Shown one piece after another: positions 22,546 through 30,184 of a stretch of 33,659 nt of DNA (position 1 is the first letter of the stretch; each line of letters begins with the position of its first letter). Location of the stretch: assembly GCA_903858755.1 (NCBI GenBank), contig CAIOKC010000005.1, positions 1-33,659 of the forward strand, given 5' to 3'. This stretch comes from an uncultured bacterium. Lineage in GTDB: Bacteria > Patescibacteriota > Minisyncoccia > Phycocordibacterales > UBA2100. The notes below the pieces were generated by a model that did no database searches, was not told the origin of the DNA, and saw nothing but the letters and a program-made list of their open reading frames with translations. Both the position numbers and the translations under genes were made by a program.

Positions 22546-22622
22546 ATATCTGTAAACAACGAGGGATACATGCTCTCAAGCGCTGATCGTTGATGACTCT
22601 ACGAATTCAAAATCTTAAGCTG

Positions 22623-22694
22623 TGACCCTATCGGGAATCGAACCCGAGTTAACAGCTTGAAAAGCTGCTGTCCTAACCACTAGACGATAGGGCC
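22623..22694 (-). tRNA. tRNA-Glu (anticodon TTC)
   Basis: A full cloverleaf on the reverse strand. Acceptor GGCCCTA pairs with TAGGGTC, the D-arm is GTCT...GGAC, the anticodon stem GCAGC/GCTGT closes loop TTTTCAA (anticodon TTC), and the T-arm is CTCGG-GTTCGAT-TCCCG. Discriminator A; no CCA is encoded. TATATT (22709-22704) lies 9 nt upstream. Confidence 0.96.
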
Positions 22695-22816
22695 TTGCGC
22701 AGCAATATATCGTATTTTCTATGAACTCGAAAGTGTGGTACGTTGTCTTTGGCTGGATCGTTAGCGCGCATGCCGCAGATGCAACGTGCGCGGGTGGATT
22801 TTCTAATCGCCCGAAT

Positions 22817-22903
22817 GGAGAGGTGGCTGAGTGGTCGAAAGCACCGGTTTCGAAAACCGGCAGACTGGAAACGGTCTCGAGAGTTCGAATCTCTCCCTCT
22901 CCG
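22817..22903 (+). tRNA. tRNA-Ser (anticodon CGA)
   Basis: Acceptor GGAGAGG/CCTCTCC, anticodon stem CCGGT/ACCGG around loop TTCGAAA (anticodon CGA), a long variable arm (GCAGACTGGAAACGGTCTC) typical of tRNA-Ser, and T-arm GAGAG-TTCGAAT-CTCTC. Discriminator G at 22903; no CCA is encoded. Only AAA separates it from the next gene's ATG. TCTAAT (22802-22807) lies 9 nt upstream as a possible -10 box. Confidence 0.96.
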
Positions 22904-22906
22904 AAA

Positions 22907-23524
22907 ATGAAGAAATCCTTGGCGACTCTCAAGCGCGATGAGCGGTTTGCGCGACTCATAAAGAAACACGGTGCTCCGGCGCTCTCGCGCGGCGATGTCT
23001 CGGGAAACGGCATGTTCCGAGCGCTTGTGCGATCGATTATCTACCAGCAGCTTTCGGGAAAAGCCGCGAGCTCTATCCACTCACGCTTCCTCGCCCTCTT
23101 CCCCCGCAAGCGCCCCACGCCGCGGCAAGTGCTCGGGATGAGTGAAAGCGGGCTTCGCGCCTGCGGCTTGTCGCTCCAGAAGATCGGCTACATGAAAGAC
23201 CTCGCGCAGAAATTCGAATCTCGCGCCATCAAACACCGCTCGTTCGCGAAGATGCAGAGTGAAGAAATCGTCGCGCACCTCACGCAGGTCAAAGGTGTCG
23301 GCGAGTGGACGGTGCACATGTTCCTTATCTTCACGATGGGACGGCTCGACATACTCCCGGTCGGCGACCTCGGCATCAGAAAGGGCTTCCAGATCGTCTA
23401 CGACCTGAAAGCCCTCCCAGATAGAAAGACAATGGAGCGCCTCGCCGCGGATTGGCGAGCGCACGCATCGATAGCCTCGTGGTACCTGTGGCGTGCGGCG
23501 GACGAAGCGAAGACGAAATCCTAA
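22907..23524 (+). CDS. DNA-3-methyladenine glycosylase II-like (AlkA, HhH-GPD)
   Basis: 205 residues from ATG 22907; the longer frame would translate through tRNA-Ser. The helix-hairpin-helix motif LTQVKGVGEWTVHMFLIF (about 124-141) and the catalytic aspartate D154 in PVGDLGIRKG identify the HhH-GPD base-excision family; RALVRSIIYQQLSGKAA is the conserved N-terminal helix. It removes alkylated bases from DNA. The start codon lies 3 nt after the tRNA discriminator base, leaving no room for a promoter or Shine-Dalgarno. It must be co-transcribed with the tRNA, and 3' processing of the tRNA would release a leaderless message. Its stop overlaps the stop of the convergent gene. Confidence 0.9.
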   Translation: MKKSLATLKRDERFARLIKKHGAPALSRGDVSGNGMFRALVRSIIYQQLSGKAASSIHSRFLALFPRKRPTPRQVLGMSESGLRACGLSLQKIGYMKDLAQKFESRAIKHRSFAKMQSEEIVAHLTQVKGVGEWTVHMFLIFTMGRLDILPVGDLGIRKGFQIVYDLKALPDRKTMERLAADWRAHASIASWYLWRAADEAKTKS

Positions 23525-24033
23525 TTCCCGCGAAGCGCGGAGAACATCGCACCCGAAACCGCGCCGTCGGAATTCATGACGAGCGTGTCTTTGTGAAGGT
23601 CGAAGGATTTGTCTCCGTCGTCCACATACACGAGCACCTGATACATCTCTCCCGCCACCGTATTGCGCAGAAGCTCCACCTGCACGGCTTGGTGCGTGCC
23701 TGCGTCGACGCGAGCCGCGCCCAAGACGCGACCGCTCGAATCACGCACCGCGACCCATCCCATCTGCGGGACGGAGACCGATTCGACGACAACGAAGCTG
23801 CCTGCCGGCTGATCGCCGACAGAGACGGCATCGCCGCTCACGCTCATATCGCCTGCCACAAAGCTCGGCGATTTCGTCTCCCCATTCACGGTGTCGGATA
23901 CTTTCGTCGAATCCGACACGGCGGTGCCTTTCACTCCTGCATTCTGCGCGCCAAACATCCACCACGCTCCCGCGAGGAGGGCGAGCACCAACACGCCGAT
24001 AATACCCTGATACGTTCGTTCACTGACTGTCAT
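23521..24033 (-). CDS. Membrane-anchored DUF7282-like surface protein
   Basis: 170 residues. One N-terminal helix (about 9-28) anchors a Ser/Val/Thr-rich linker (about 35-75). The beta-rich domain VVVESVSVPQMGWVAVRDSSGRVLGAARVDAG...VYVDDGDKSFDLHKDTLVMNSDGAVSGAMF resembles the DUF7282 domain of archaeal and CPR surface proteins (from recall). The function is unknown; exposure outside the membrane is inferred. The stop codon overlaps the alkA-like stop on the other strand by 3 nt, a tight convergent arrangement. No clear -10 box close to the ATG. Confidence 0.7.
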   Translation of the reverse strand: MTVSERTYQGIIGVLVLALLAGAWWMFGAQNAGVKGTAVSDSTKVSDTVNGETKSPSFVAGDMSVSGDAVSVGDQPAGSFVVVESVSVPQMGWVAVRDSSGRVLGAARVDAGTHQAVQVELLRNTVAGEMYQVLVYVDDGDKSFDLHKDTLVMNSDGAVSGAMFSALRGN

Positions 24034-24082
24034 ATATGCGCACGCGTTGTATTAACGAATATAGACCCAGTGTATCGCGCGA

Positions 24083-24104
24083 AAAGACGCCCGCAAGGGG
24101 GCGT
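24083..24104 (-). terminator. Hairpin terminator after tsaC
   Basis: On the reverse strand, ACGCCC (24104-24099), 6-nt loop, GGGCGT (24092-24087), then CTTTTC (24086-24081). Short stem but a good U-run, 32 nt downstream of the tsaC stop. Confidence 0.6.
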
Positions 24105-24135
24105 TGTATCCCCCATATTGGGAGCAGTGGAAGTA

Positions 24136-24774
24136 TCAGTACTCCGACCGGATGGTCTCCCAGATATCGGCCACAGGGATTGACCCTTCGCGCACAATGA
24201 CCGGCTCTTCACCGCTCACGTCGACGACGGTCGAAGGAATGCTCGTCGGCAACTCACCCGCATCGATCGCGAGGTTGATCTGGGAGGAATCCCCAAGCTG
24301 CTCACGTATGCGATCGATACTCCGCTCCGGATCTCGCCCCGCACGATTCGCGCTGGTCGTCGTGTATGGTCTGCCATACTCGCGCGCGAGCGCGATGCAG
24401 AAATCATTGCGCGGGATGCGGAATCCGATCGTCGACATGCGAGTCGCGACGCCTCCTTCCACCCCTTCTTTCTTCTTCAAAATAAGCGTGAGCGGACCGG
24501 GGAGGAATTCTTCTGCGAGCTTGCGTGCAAACAGATTGACCTCTGCATATCGCTCTGCCATCGCAAGGTCCGTGATGACGCAATGTATCGGCTTCTTTTC
24601 GTCGCGCCCCTTGATGGCATACACTGTTGCGACCGCCTCATCGGAAAACGCATCGGCACCAAGCCCATAGAGCGTATCGGTGGGATACAGGATGACACCC
24701 CCTGCGCGGAGAGTCTCTGCCGCTTTCTCGACAGCGCTCTCGAGGACACTATCTTTCAAACGAATGGTTTCCAT
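24136..24774 (-). CDS. tsaC: Threonylcarbamoyl-AMP synthase (TsaC/Sua5/YrdC family)
   Basis: 212 residues. The YrdC motif ILYPTDTLYGLGADAFSDEAV, the KGRDEKKPIHCVI segment and FLPGPLTLILKKK are all present, with RIPRNDF and TTTSANRAG further on; the SUA5-specific C-terminal domain is absent, so it is the short form. It makes threonylcarbamoyl-AMP from Thr, bicarbonate and ATP for t6A37 in ANN-decoding tRNAs. TsaD, which transfers the group to tRNA, is encoded at 26828, so two steps of the pathway lie 2 kb apart. TAGTCT about 7 nt before the ATG is a weak -10 candidate. Confidence 0.93.
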   Translation of the reverse strand: METIRLKDSVLESAVEKAAETLRAGGVILYPTDTLYGLGADAFSDEAVATVYAIKGRDEKKPIHCVITDLAMAERYAEVNLFARKLAEEFLPGPLTLILKKKEGVEGGVATRMSTIGFRIPRNDFCIALAREYGRPYTTTSANRAGRDPERSIDRIREQLGDSSQINLAIDAGELPTSIPSTVVDVSGEEPVIVREGSIPVADIWETIRSEY

Positions 24775-24850
24775 TGTATGAAGACTACCGAAAAATCATC
24801 GATTCTGCTATAGTTTCCCCGTCCGCTGATATACAGCGTACGCGCGCTTA

Positions 24851-24869
24851 CCTGCCTGCGGCAGGCAGG
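24851..24869. repeat. CCTGCCTGC palindrome upstream of tRNA-Val
   Basis: CCTGCCTGC (24851-24859), G, GCAGGCAGG (24861-24869): perfect 9-bp arms around one base. Similar short GC palindromes are, from recall, widespread in Parcubacteria. Intergenic here, between tsaC and tRNA-Val. Confidence 0.8.
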
Positions 24870-24933
24870 GCTCCGGTGGGTGATGCGGTGTACTGGAGAC
24901 AGTCGCGCAGAGGGAGTTCTTTGGGTATACAAC

Positions 24934-25008
24934 GCGCGCTTAGCTCAGTGGTAGAGCATCGTCTTGACGTGACGAGGGTCGGGGGTTCGATCCCCTCAGC
25001 GCGCACCA
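24934..25008 (+). tRNA. tRNA-Val (anticodon GAC)
   Basis: Acceptor GCGCGCT/AGCGCGC, D-arm GCTC...GAGC, anticodon stem TCGTC/GACGA around loop TTGACGT (anticodon GAC), T-arm GGGGG-TTCGATC-CCCTC. Here the 3' CCA (25006-25008) is encoded, unlike the Glu and Ser tRNAs. It ends 11 nt before the convergent ABC transporter gene. Confidence 0.96.
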
Positions 25009-25019
25009 CTCTTGTGTTT

Positions 25020-26798
25020 CTACGAATCCTGGATGAATCCGCCCGCTTGGTGGCGCCACAGCTCGGCATAGATACCGCCCGCATTGATCAACGCTTCGTG
25101 CGAACCGTCTTCGGCGATCGCGCCGCGATCGAGCACGACGAGGCGATCCATCTCGCGCAGAGTGGAGAGTCGATGCGCGATTGCGATGACCGTCTTCCCT
25201 TTCATCAATTCATGCAGTGCTTTCTGGATCTCGACCTCAGATTCCGAATCGAGCGCGCTGGTCGCTTCGTCGAGGAGGAGTATCGGGGCTTTCTTGAGGA
25301 TGGCGCGCGCGATTGCGATGCGCTGGCGCTCTCCGCCCGATAGCTTCACGCCGCGTTCGCCCACCATCGAATCGTAGCCGCTCGGCAATCGCTGGATAAA
25401 ATCGTGCGCTTGGGCAAGCTCCGCCGCATGGACGACGTCGTCATCCGTCGCCGAAGGGTCCCCGTACGCGATGTTCTCGCGCACCGTGCGGTGGAAAAGG
25501 AGCGGCTCTTGCGGCACCACGGCGATTGCATTGCGGAGACTCTCCTGCGTCGTGCTCGCGATATCGATTCCATCTATCAAGATCTTCCCTCCGCTCAACT
25601 CGTGATGGCGAAGCAAGAGGCGGATGAGCGTGGATTTACCCGCGCCGCTTCTTCCGACAAGCCCGATTCTTTCTCCGCCCGCAATCTTCAGATCCAGCGA
25701 TTCGAAGACGGGGGCGTCGCCGTATTTGAAAGAAGTGTGATCAAATACGATCTCTCCTCTCTTCACCGCAAGCTCGATCGCATCGGGTCTGTTTGGGATG
25801 CCGTGCGGCTCCGTGATCTCATCGAGACTTTCCTGTATCTCGCCCCACACCTCTGCGAATTTGTTGAAATTCGAACCGAGAGATTGCAGGAGACCTTCGA
25901 TGCGGAAAATCACGGTGATGACGAGAATGATGTCGCCGAGAGAAAGGGAGCCCGCGCGCGCGAACTCTACCGTCGCGAAGACCATCGCTCCGCCGAATAC
26001 GACGAGCAGCGCGCTATTGAATACCCGCGTCCACTCTCCGAAAGCCCAGCTTCTGAAATGCGCTATGCGCCGATTGTCGATCGCGCTTTTGAGTCGCTCG
26101 ATCTCGAATTCGCGCCGCGCGTATTCCTGCATAGCGCTCACATTGGTGAGGAGGTCAACGGTCGCGCCATTGATCTTGGTCTCGAGATCGTGCGCGCGCG
26201 CCGCAAGCGGCACGCGCTTCAGCCCGAGATACGCATTGAGTGCAAGGATGATGACGACCCACGCAAGGAATATCCACGCGATTGTGGCATTCACCGTGAA
26301 TACAATGATGAAACTCGCGACCGCGGTCACCGCAAGCTCGAGAAATTCCCACAATGTGATATCGACGATGTCGCGCACGCCGGTCGCGGCGTGCCGGATC
26401 TTGTTCATGATAGAGCCGGCGAATCGATCGGAAAAGTACGCGCGGCTATGCAGGGTCACGTACGAGGTGAGCGCGTAGCGCGCGGTCGCCGACGCGCCCG
26501 TCGCCCACCGCGCGCCGGCGAATCCGCCGATCCTCCAAAGCGCCTTGGCGATACCGAGGAAAAGGATGTATAAGCCGCACGCAAACAAAAGCGGTTCGTA
26601 TGAGCCGCCGTTCACGAGGGCATTCGCCGCATTCGCGACCATCTTAAACACATAGGGGACGCCCGCGACGACCGCATTGGCAATAGCCGCAAGGACAAGC
26701 GAGAATATCGCCGCCCTCCAGTGCGGTCGAGAAGAAAAAAGAAAGAACCGCAAAGGACTCTTGCTCATTGGGAGGTCATCGCGCCATACAGATTTCAT
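25020..26798 (-). CDS. ABC exporter, fused permease and ATPase
   Basis: 592 residues: a six-helix transmembrane domain (about 20-320) and an ATPase domain (about 345-580). Walker A GRSGAGKST (about 380), Q-loop VPQEPLLF, signature LSGGERQ, Walker B ILLLDEATSALD and the switch histidine in IAHRLS are all intact. It is a half-transporter of the MsbA/lipid or multidrug type that works as a dimer; the substrate cannot be told from sequence. CATAAT (26812-26807) lies 8 nt before ATG 26798; a second in-frame ATG (26768, MSKSP) is possible. Its promoter overlaps that of divergent tsaD. Confidence 0.93.
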   Translation of the reverse strand: MKSVWRDDLPMSKSPLRFFLFSSRPHWRAAIFSLVLAAIANAVVAGVPYVFKMVANAANALVNGGSYEPLLFACGLYILFLGIAKALWRIGGFAGARWATGASATARYALTSYVTLHSRAYFSDRFAGSIMNKIRHAATGVRDIVDITLWEFLELAVTAVASFIIVFTVNATIAWIFLAWVVIILALNAYLGLKRVPLAARAHDLETKINGATVDLLTNVSAMQEYARREFEIERLKSAIDNRRIAHFRSWAFGEWTRVFNSALLVVFGGAMVFATVEFARAGSLSLGDIILVITVIFRIEGLLQSLGSNFNKFAEVWGEIQESLDEITEPHGIPNRPDAIELAVKRGEIVFDHTSFKYGDAPVFESLDLKIAGGERIGLVGRSGAGKSTLIRLLLRHHELSGGKILIDGIDIASTTQESLRNAIAVVPQEPLLFHRTVRENIAYGDPSATDDDVVHAAELAQAHDFIQRLPSGYDSMVGERGVKLSGGERQRIAIARAILKKAPILLLDEATSALDSESEVEIQKALHELMKGKTVIAIAHRLSTLREMDRLVVLDRGAIAEDGSHEALINAGGIYAELWRHQAGGFIQDS

Positions 26799-26827
26799 AA
26801 AGATCCATTATGCGTTATAACCTCCCT

Positions 26828-27979
26828 ATGCGCATCCTCGGCATTGAGACAAGCTGCGATGAGACGGCGGTCTGCCTTATCGAGACACAGGGCTCCTTCG
26901 GGCCCGGCTTCTCCTTTTCCATACTCGGCAACACGCTTTATTCACAAGCCGCGCTCCACGCAGAGTACGGCGGGGTCTTCCCGAATCTCGCTAAGCGCGA
27001 GCACGCGAGGAATCTCGTGCCGCTCCTCCAAAGCATGCTCAAGGACGCGGGTGAACTCGAAGCGGCTGATATGATATATCATATCGACTTTGAGACGTTG
27101 CTTGAGCGGGAGCCGGAGCTACTGCAACAACTTCCCCCCTTCCTCGAACGGCACAAAAAACCCGCCATCGACTGTATCGCGGTCACACACGGACCGGGCT
27201 TGGAGCCGGCACTCTGGGTCGGCATCAATTTCGCTCGCGCGCTTGCGACAGCGTGGGATATCCCGCTCGTTGCGGTAAATCACATGGAAGGACACATCGT
27301 GCTCTCCATGATGGCGGGGAGTGGACTTACTCACTTTGAATTCCCCGTACTGTCACTTCTTATTTCCGGCGGGCATACTGAGCTCGTGCTCTCCGAGACA
27401 TTCGGATCCTACAACATCATCGGGCAGACACGAGACGACGCGGCGGGAGAAGCATTCGACAAGGTCGCGCGCCTCCTTGGGCTCGGCTACCCCGGCGGAC
27501 CGGAAATCTCTAGGCTCGCCTCGCAAGCACGCAATGAACGACTTACAAAATCGTTCATTTTGCCGAGACCGATGATTCATGAGGATACGCTTGATTTCTC
27601 GTTTTCCGGTTTGAAAACCGCGGTGCGCAAGATTGTCGAGCAAGGTGCGCTGACGGAGACAACAAAGCAGCAGCTTGCGCGAGAATTCGAAGACGCCGTC
27701 GCGGACGTACTCGTCGGCAAGACGATTCGCGCGCTCGAAGAGTACGGCGCGCAGACTGTCCTCGTGAGCGGCGGCGTATCAGCAAACACGCACATCCGCC
27801 TCTGCCTTGGAGAGGCTTTGGCGAAGACGGGCGGCGGCACCAGGCTCCTCGCCCCGCCGCCGGAGTTTGCGACCGACAACGCGCTCATGATCGCGCTTGC
27901 AGGCTACTTTCATGCACTCGAAGGCGATTCCACAGATCCTTCTGCCCTCGTCGCGCGGGGAAATCTGAAGCTCGCGTAA
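26828..27979 (+). CDS. tsaD: tRNA N6-adenosine threonylcarbamoyltransferase
   Basis: 383 residues from ATG 26828, with TATAAC (26816-26821) 6 nt upstream. Start motif LGIETSCDETAVCLIE, metal-binding histidines in HMEGHIVLS, SLLISGGHTELVL, DDAAGEAFDKVARLLGLGYPGGP and VLVSGGVSANTHIR mark the family. It moves the threonylcarbamoyl group to A37 of tRNA, with TsaC supplying the donor. Compared with E. coli-type proteins there is an insertion of about 30 residues (roughly 79-112, EAADMIYHIDFETLLEREPEL...). A perfect 18-bp palindrome (27068-27085) encodes DMIYHI at its start. A similar insert occurs in other CPR TsaD proteins, from recall. Confidence 0.94.
   Translation: MRILGIETSCDETAVCLIETQGSFGPGFSFSILGNTLYSQAALHAEYGGVFPNLAKREHARNLVPLLQSMLKDAGELEAADMIYHIDFETLLEREPELLQQLPPFLERHKKPAIDCIAVTHGPGLEPALWVGINFARALATAWDIPLVAVNHMEGHIVLSMMAGSGLTHFEFPVLSLLISGGHTELVLSETFGSYNIIGQTRDDAAGEAFDKVARLLGLGYPGGPEISRLASQARNERLTKSFILPRPMIHEDTLDFSFSGLKTAVRKIVEQGALTETTKQQLAREFEDAVADVLVGKTIRALEEYGAQTVLVSGGVSANTHIRLCLGEALAKTGGGTRLLAPPPEFATDNALMIALAGYFHALEGDSTDPSALVARGNLKLA
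27068..27085. repeat. 18-bp palindrome inside tsaD
   Basis: GATATGATATATCATATC is its own reverse complement and is read in frame as DMIYHI (residues 81-86), at the start of a lineage-type insertion in TsaD. Confidence 0.85.
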
Positions 27980-27990
27980 AGCGGGTTTTT
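27971..27990 (+). terminator. Short hairpin terminator at the tsaD stop
   Basis: CTCGC (27971-27975) pairs with GCGGG (27981-27985), loop GTAAA, then TTTTT (27986-27990). The tsaD stop codon lies in the loop. Stem is short, so efficiency is uncertain. Confidence 0.5.
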
Positions 27991-28007
27991 GCTGCTAAAA
28001 TGCCTCG

Positions 28008-30176
28008 ATGGAGCCATCGAAAGCGCCAGAACTATTCCTGAAACCCTACAACCCCGCAGAGCGCGAACCAGAGATTCTCGACGCCTGGGAAAAAAGCGGC
28101 TACGGGAATCCCGACACCTGCGAGAGAGCCGGTGTCGTCGACCCTTCGAAAGGTACGTACTCAATAGTCCTCCCGCCTCCGAACGTGACGGGAACCCTTC
28201 ACATGGGTCATGCCGCCATGCTCGCGATTGAGGATATCTTGATTCGCTACCACCGCATGCGCGGCTACAAGACGCTGTGGGTGCCCGGTACCGACTCCGC
28301 CGCGCTCGCCACGCAATCGAAAGTGGAAACGGAAATCTACAAAAAAGAGAAGAAGACCCGGCACGATCTCGGTCGCGAAGAGCTCATGCGCAGGATCGAC
28401 GCTTTCGTCGAGGAGAGCAGAGCGACGATCGTCAACCAGACGAAGAAGATGGGCTCCTCGCTCGACTGGTCGCGCTATGCCTACACTATGGACGAACGGC
28501 GGTACGCGGCGGTCGTGGAAGCATTCGTCCGTATGTACGACGCGGGTCTTATCTACCGCGGCGATCGTATCGTCAACTGGGATCCGAAGCTGCAGACCGC
28601 CGTCTCCGACGACGAGATAGAGTATGTCGAACAAAAAGATCCGTTCTACCATTTCCAGTACGGTCCGTTCGTCATCGGCACCGTACGGCCAGAGACGAAA
28701 TTCGGAGACAAGTACGTCGTGATGCATCCAGACGATCAGCGCTACAAGGAATACGCGCACGGTCAGAAGATTGATCTCGAATGGATCAATGGTCCCATTA
28801 CCGCGACCATCATCAAGGACGAAGCGGCGGATATGGAATTCGGCTCTGGCGTGATGACGATAACGCCGGCGCACTCTGCGATAGATTTCGAGATAGCGCA
28901 GCGCCACCATCTGGATGCCGAGCGCGTCATCGACGATCGCGGCATCCTCCTCCCCATCGCCGGAGCGTTCGAGGGTCAGCACATCAAGAAAGCCCGCGCC
29001 GCGATCGTCGACAAACTCAGGGCAAAGGGACTTGTCGTGAAAGTGGACGAGGATTACACGCACAACGTGGCGACGAACAGCCGCGGAGGCGGCATCATCG
29101 AGCCGCAGATAAAACTCCAGTGGTTTATCGGCGTCAACAAAGCCGTACGATTCCCCGACGGCAAGATGGCGACGCTAAAGGAGCGGATGCGTGAGAGCGT
29201 GGAGGACGGCGCGATCAACATACTCCCGGAGCATTTCGAAAAGATCTACTACCACTGGATAGATAATCTCCGCGACTGGTGCATTTCGCGCCAGATATGG
29301 TTTGGACATCGCATTCCCGCATGGTTCAAAGACGGCGAAATACGAGTGGGCGCGGAATCCCCCGGCGAAGGGTGGACACAAGATGAGGACACACTCGACA
29401 CGTGGTTTAGCTCCGGTCTCTGGACATTTTCTACACTCGGCTGGCCTGAAGAAACGGAAGACCTCAAGGTGTACCACCCGACGAGCGTACTCGAGACAGG
29501 CTATGACATTCTTTTCTTCTGGGTTGCTCGCATGATCCTGATGAGCATGTTCCTCCTCGGCGAAGCCCCGTTCAAAAACGTCTACCTCCATGGTCTCGTG
29601 CGCGACGGACAAGGCAGGAAGATGTCGAAGTCGCTCGGCAACATCATCGATCCCCTCGACATGGTCGCGAAATACGGAGCCGACGCGACGCGGCTCTCGC
29701 TCATCATCGGCGCAGCGCCCGGCAACGACCTTAAGCTCTCCGAGGATAAAGTGCGCGGCTACAAGAACTTCGCCAATAAGCTCTGGAACATCGCGCGCTT
29801 CGTCCTAGAACACTACGACCAACATCTTGTGCAAGTCAGACTTGCACAAGGAGACGACGAACTGATCGACGAGTCAATGAAAGTCGCGACGAGCGTTTCC
29901 CACCATATCGATACATTTCGTCTCGATCTCGCCGCAGACACCGCCTACCATTTCGTCTGGGATCGTTTCGCAGCGGAGATTCTCGAAGAATCGAAGCCTA
30001 TCTTCCGGGGCGACGACCAAGCTGCGATAGCTTCGCGCCAATATGCCATACACAAGATACTAGATACCTCTCTACGACTCCTCCACCCTTTCATGCCATT
30101 TGTGACAGAAGCGATCTGGCGAGAACTCCCCACAAAAGAGCGCGATCTCCTCATGGTCGCAAAGTGGCCCGTATAA
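28008..30176 (+). CDS. valS: Valyl-tRNA synthetase (short form)
   Basis: 722 residues against about 880-950 in most bacteria. HMGH (65-68, class I HIGH motif) in NVTGTLHMGHA and KMSKS (538-542) bound the catalytic core, the editing domain lies around 190-330, and WCISRQIWFGHRIPAW is conserved. The C-terminal coiled coil that clamps tRNA in larger enzymes is missing; the protein ends soon after the anticodon-binding helices. Residues 608-615 (VQVRLAQG), at the linker into that domain, are encoded by a perfect palindrome shared with trxB. The extended -10 TGC-TAAAAT (27996-28001) ends 6 nt before the ATG. Confidence 0.96.
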   Translation: MEPSKAPELFLKPYNPAEREPEILDAWEKSGYGNPDTCERAGVVDPSKGTYSIVLPPPNVTGTLHMGHAAMLAIEDILIRYHRMRGYKTLWVPGTDSAALATQSKVETEIYKKEKKTRHDLGREELMRRIDAFVEESRATIVNQTKKMGSSLDWSRYAYTMDERRYAAVVEAFVRMYDAGLIYRGDRIVNWDPKLQTAVSDDEIEYVEQKDPFYHFQYGPFVIGTVRPETKFGDKYVVMHPDDQRYKEYAHGQKIDLEWINGPITATIIKDEAADMEFGSGVMTITPAHSAIDFEIAQRHHLDAERVIDDRGILLPIAGAFEGQHIKKARAAIVDKLRAKGLVVKVDEDYTHNVATNSRGGGIIEPQIKLQWFIGVNKAVRFPDGKMATLKERMRESVEDGAINILPEHFEKIYYHWIDNLRDWCISRQIWFGHRIPAWFKDGEIRVGAESPGEGWTQDEDTLDTWFSSGLWTFSTLGWPEETEDLKVYHPTSVLETGYDILFFWVARMILMSMFLLGEAPFKNVYLHGLVRDGQGRKMSKSLGNIIDPLDMVAKYGADATRLSLIIGAAPGNDLKLSEDKVRGYKNFANKLWNIARFVLEHYDQHLVQVRLAQGDDELIDESMKVATSVSHHIDTFRLDLAADTAYHFVWDRFAAEILEESKPIFRGDDQAAIASRQYAIHKILDTSLRLLHPFMPFVTEAIWRELPTKERDLLMVAKWPV
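29826..29850. repeat. In-frame palindromic element inside valS
   Basis: CTTGTGCAAGTC (29826-29837), A, GACTTGCACAAG (29839-29850): perfect 12-bp arms, in the same frame as the trxB copy. After the palindrome both genes go on with related codons (KDERMIES in trxB, DDELIDES in valS), so the repeat unit may be about 45-50 bp. Confidence 0.92.
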
Positions 30177-30184
30177 TAGTGTAG

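Noticed and set aside
22721-22906. Longer N-terminus for the AlkA-like protein
   Set aside because: It would translate the whole tRNA-Ser; homology begins after ATG 22907.
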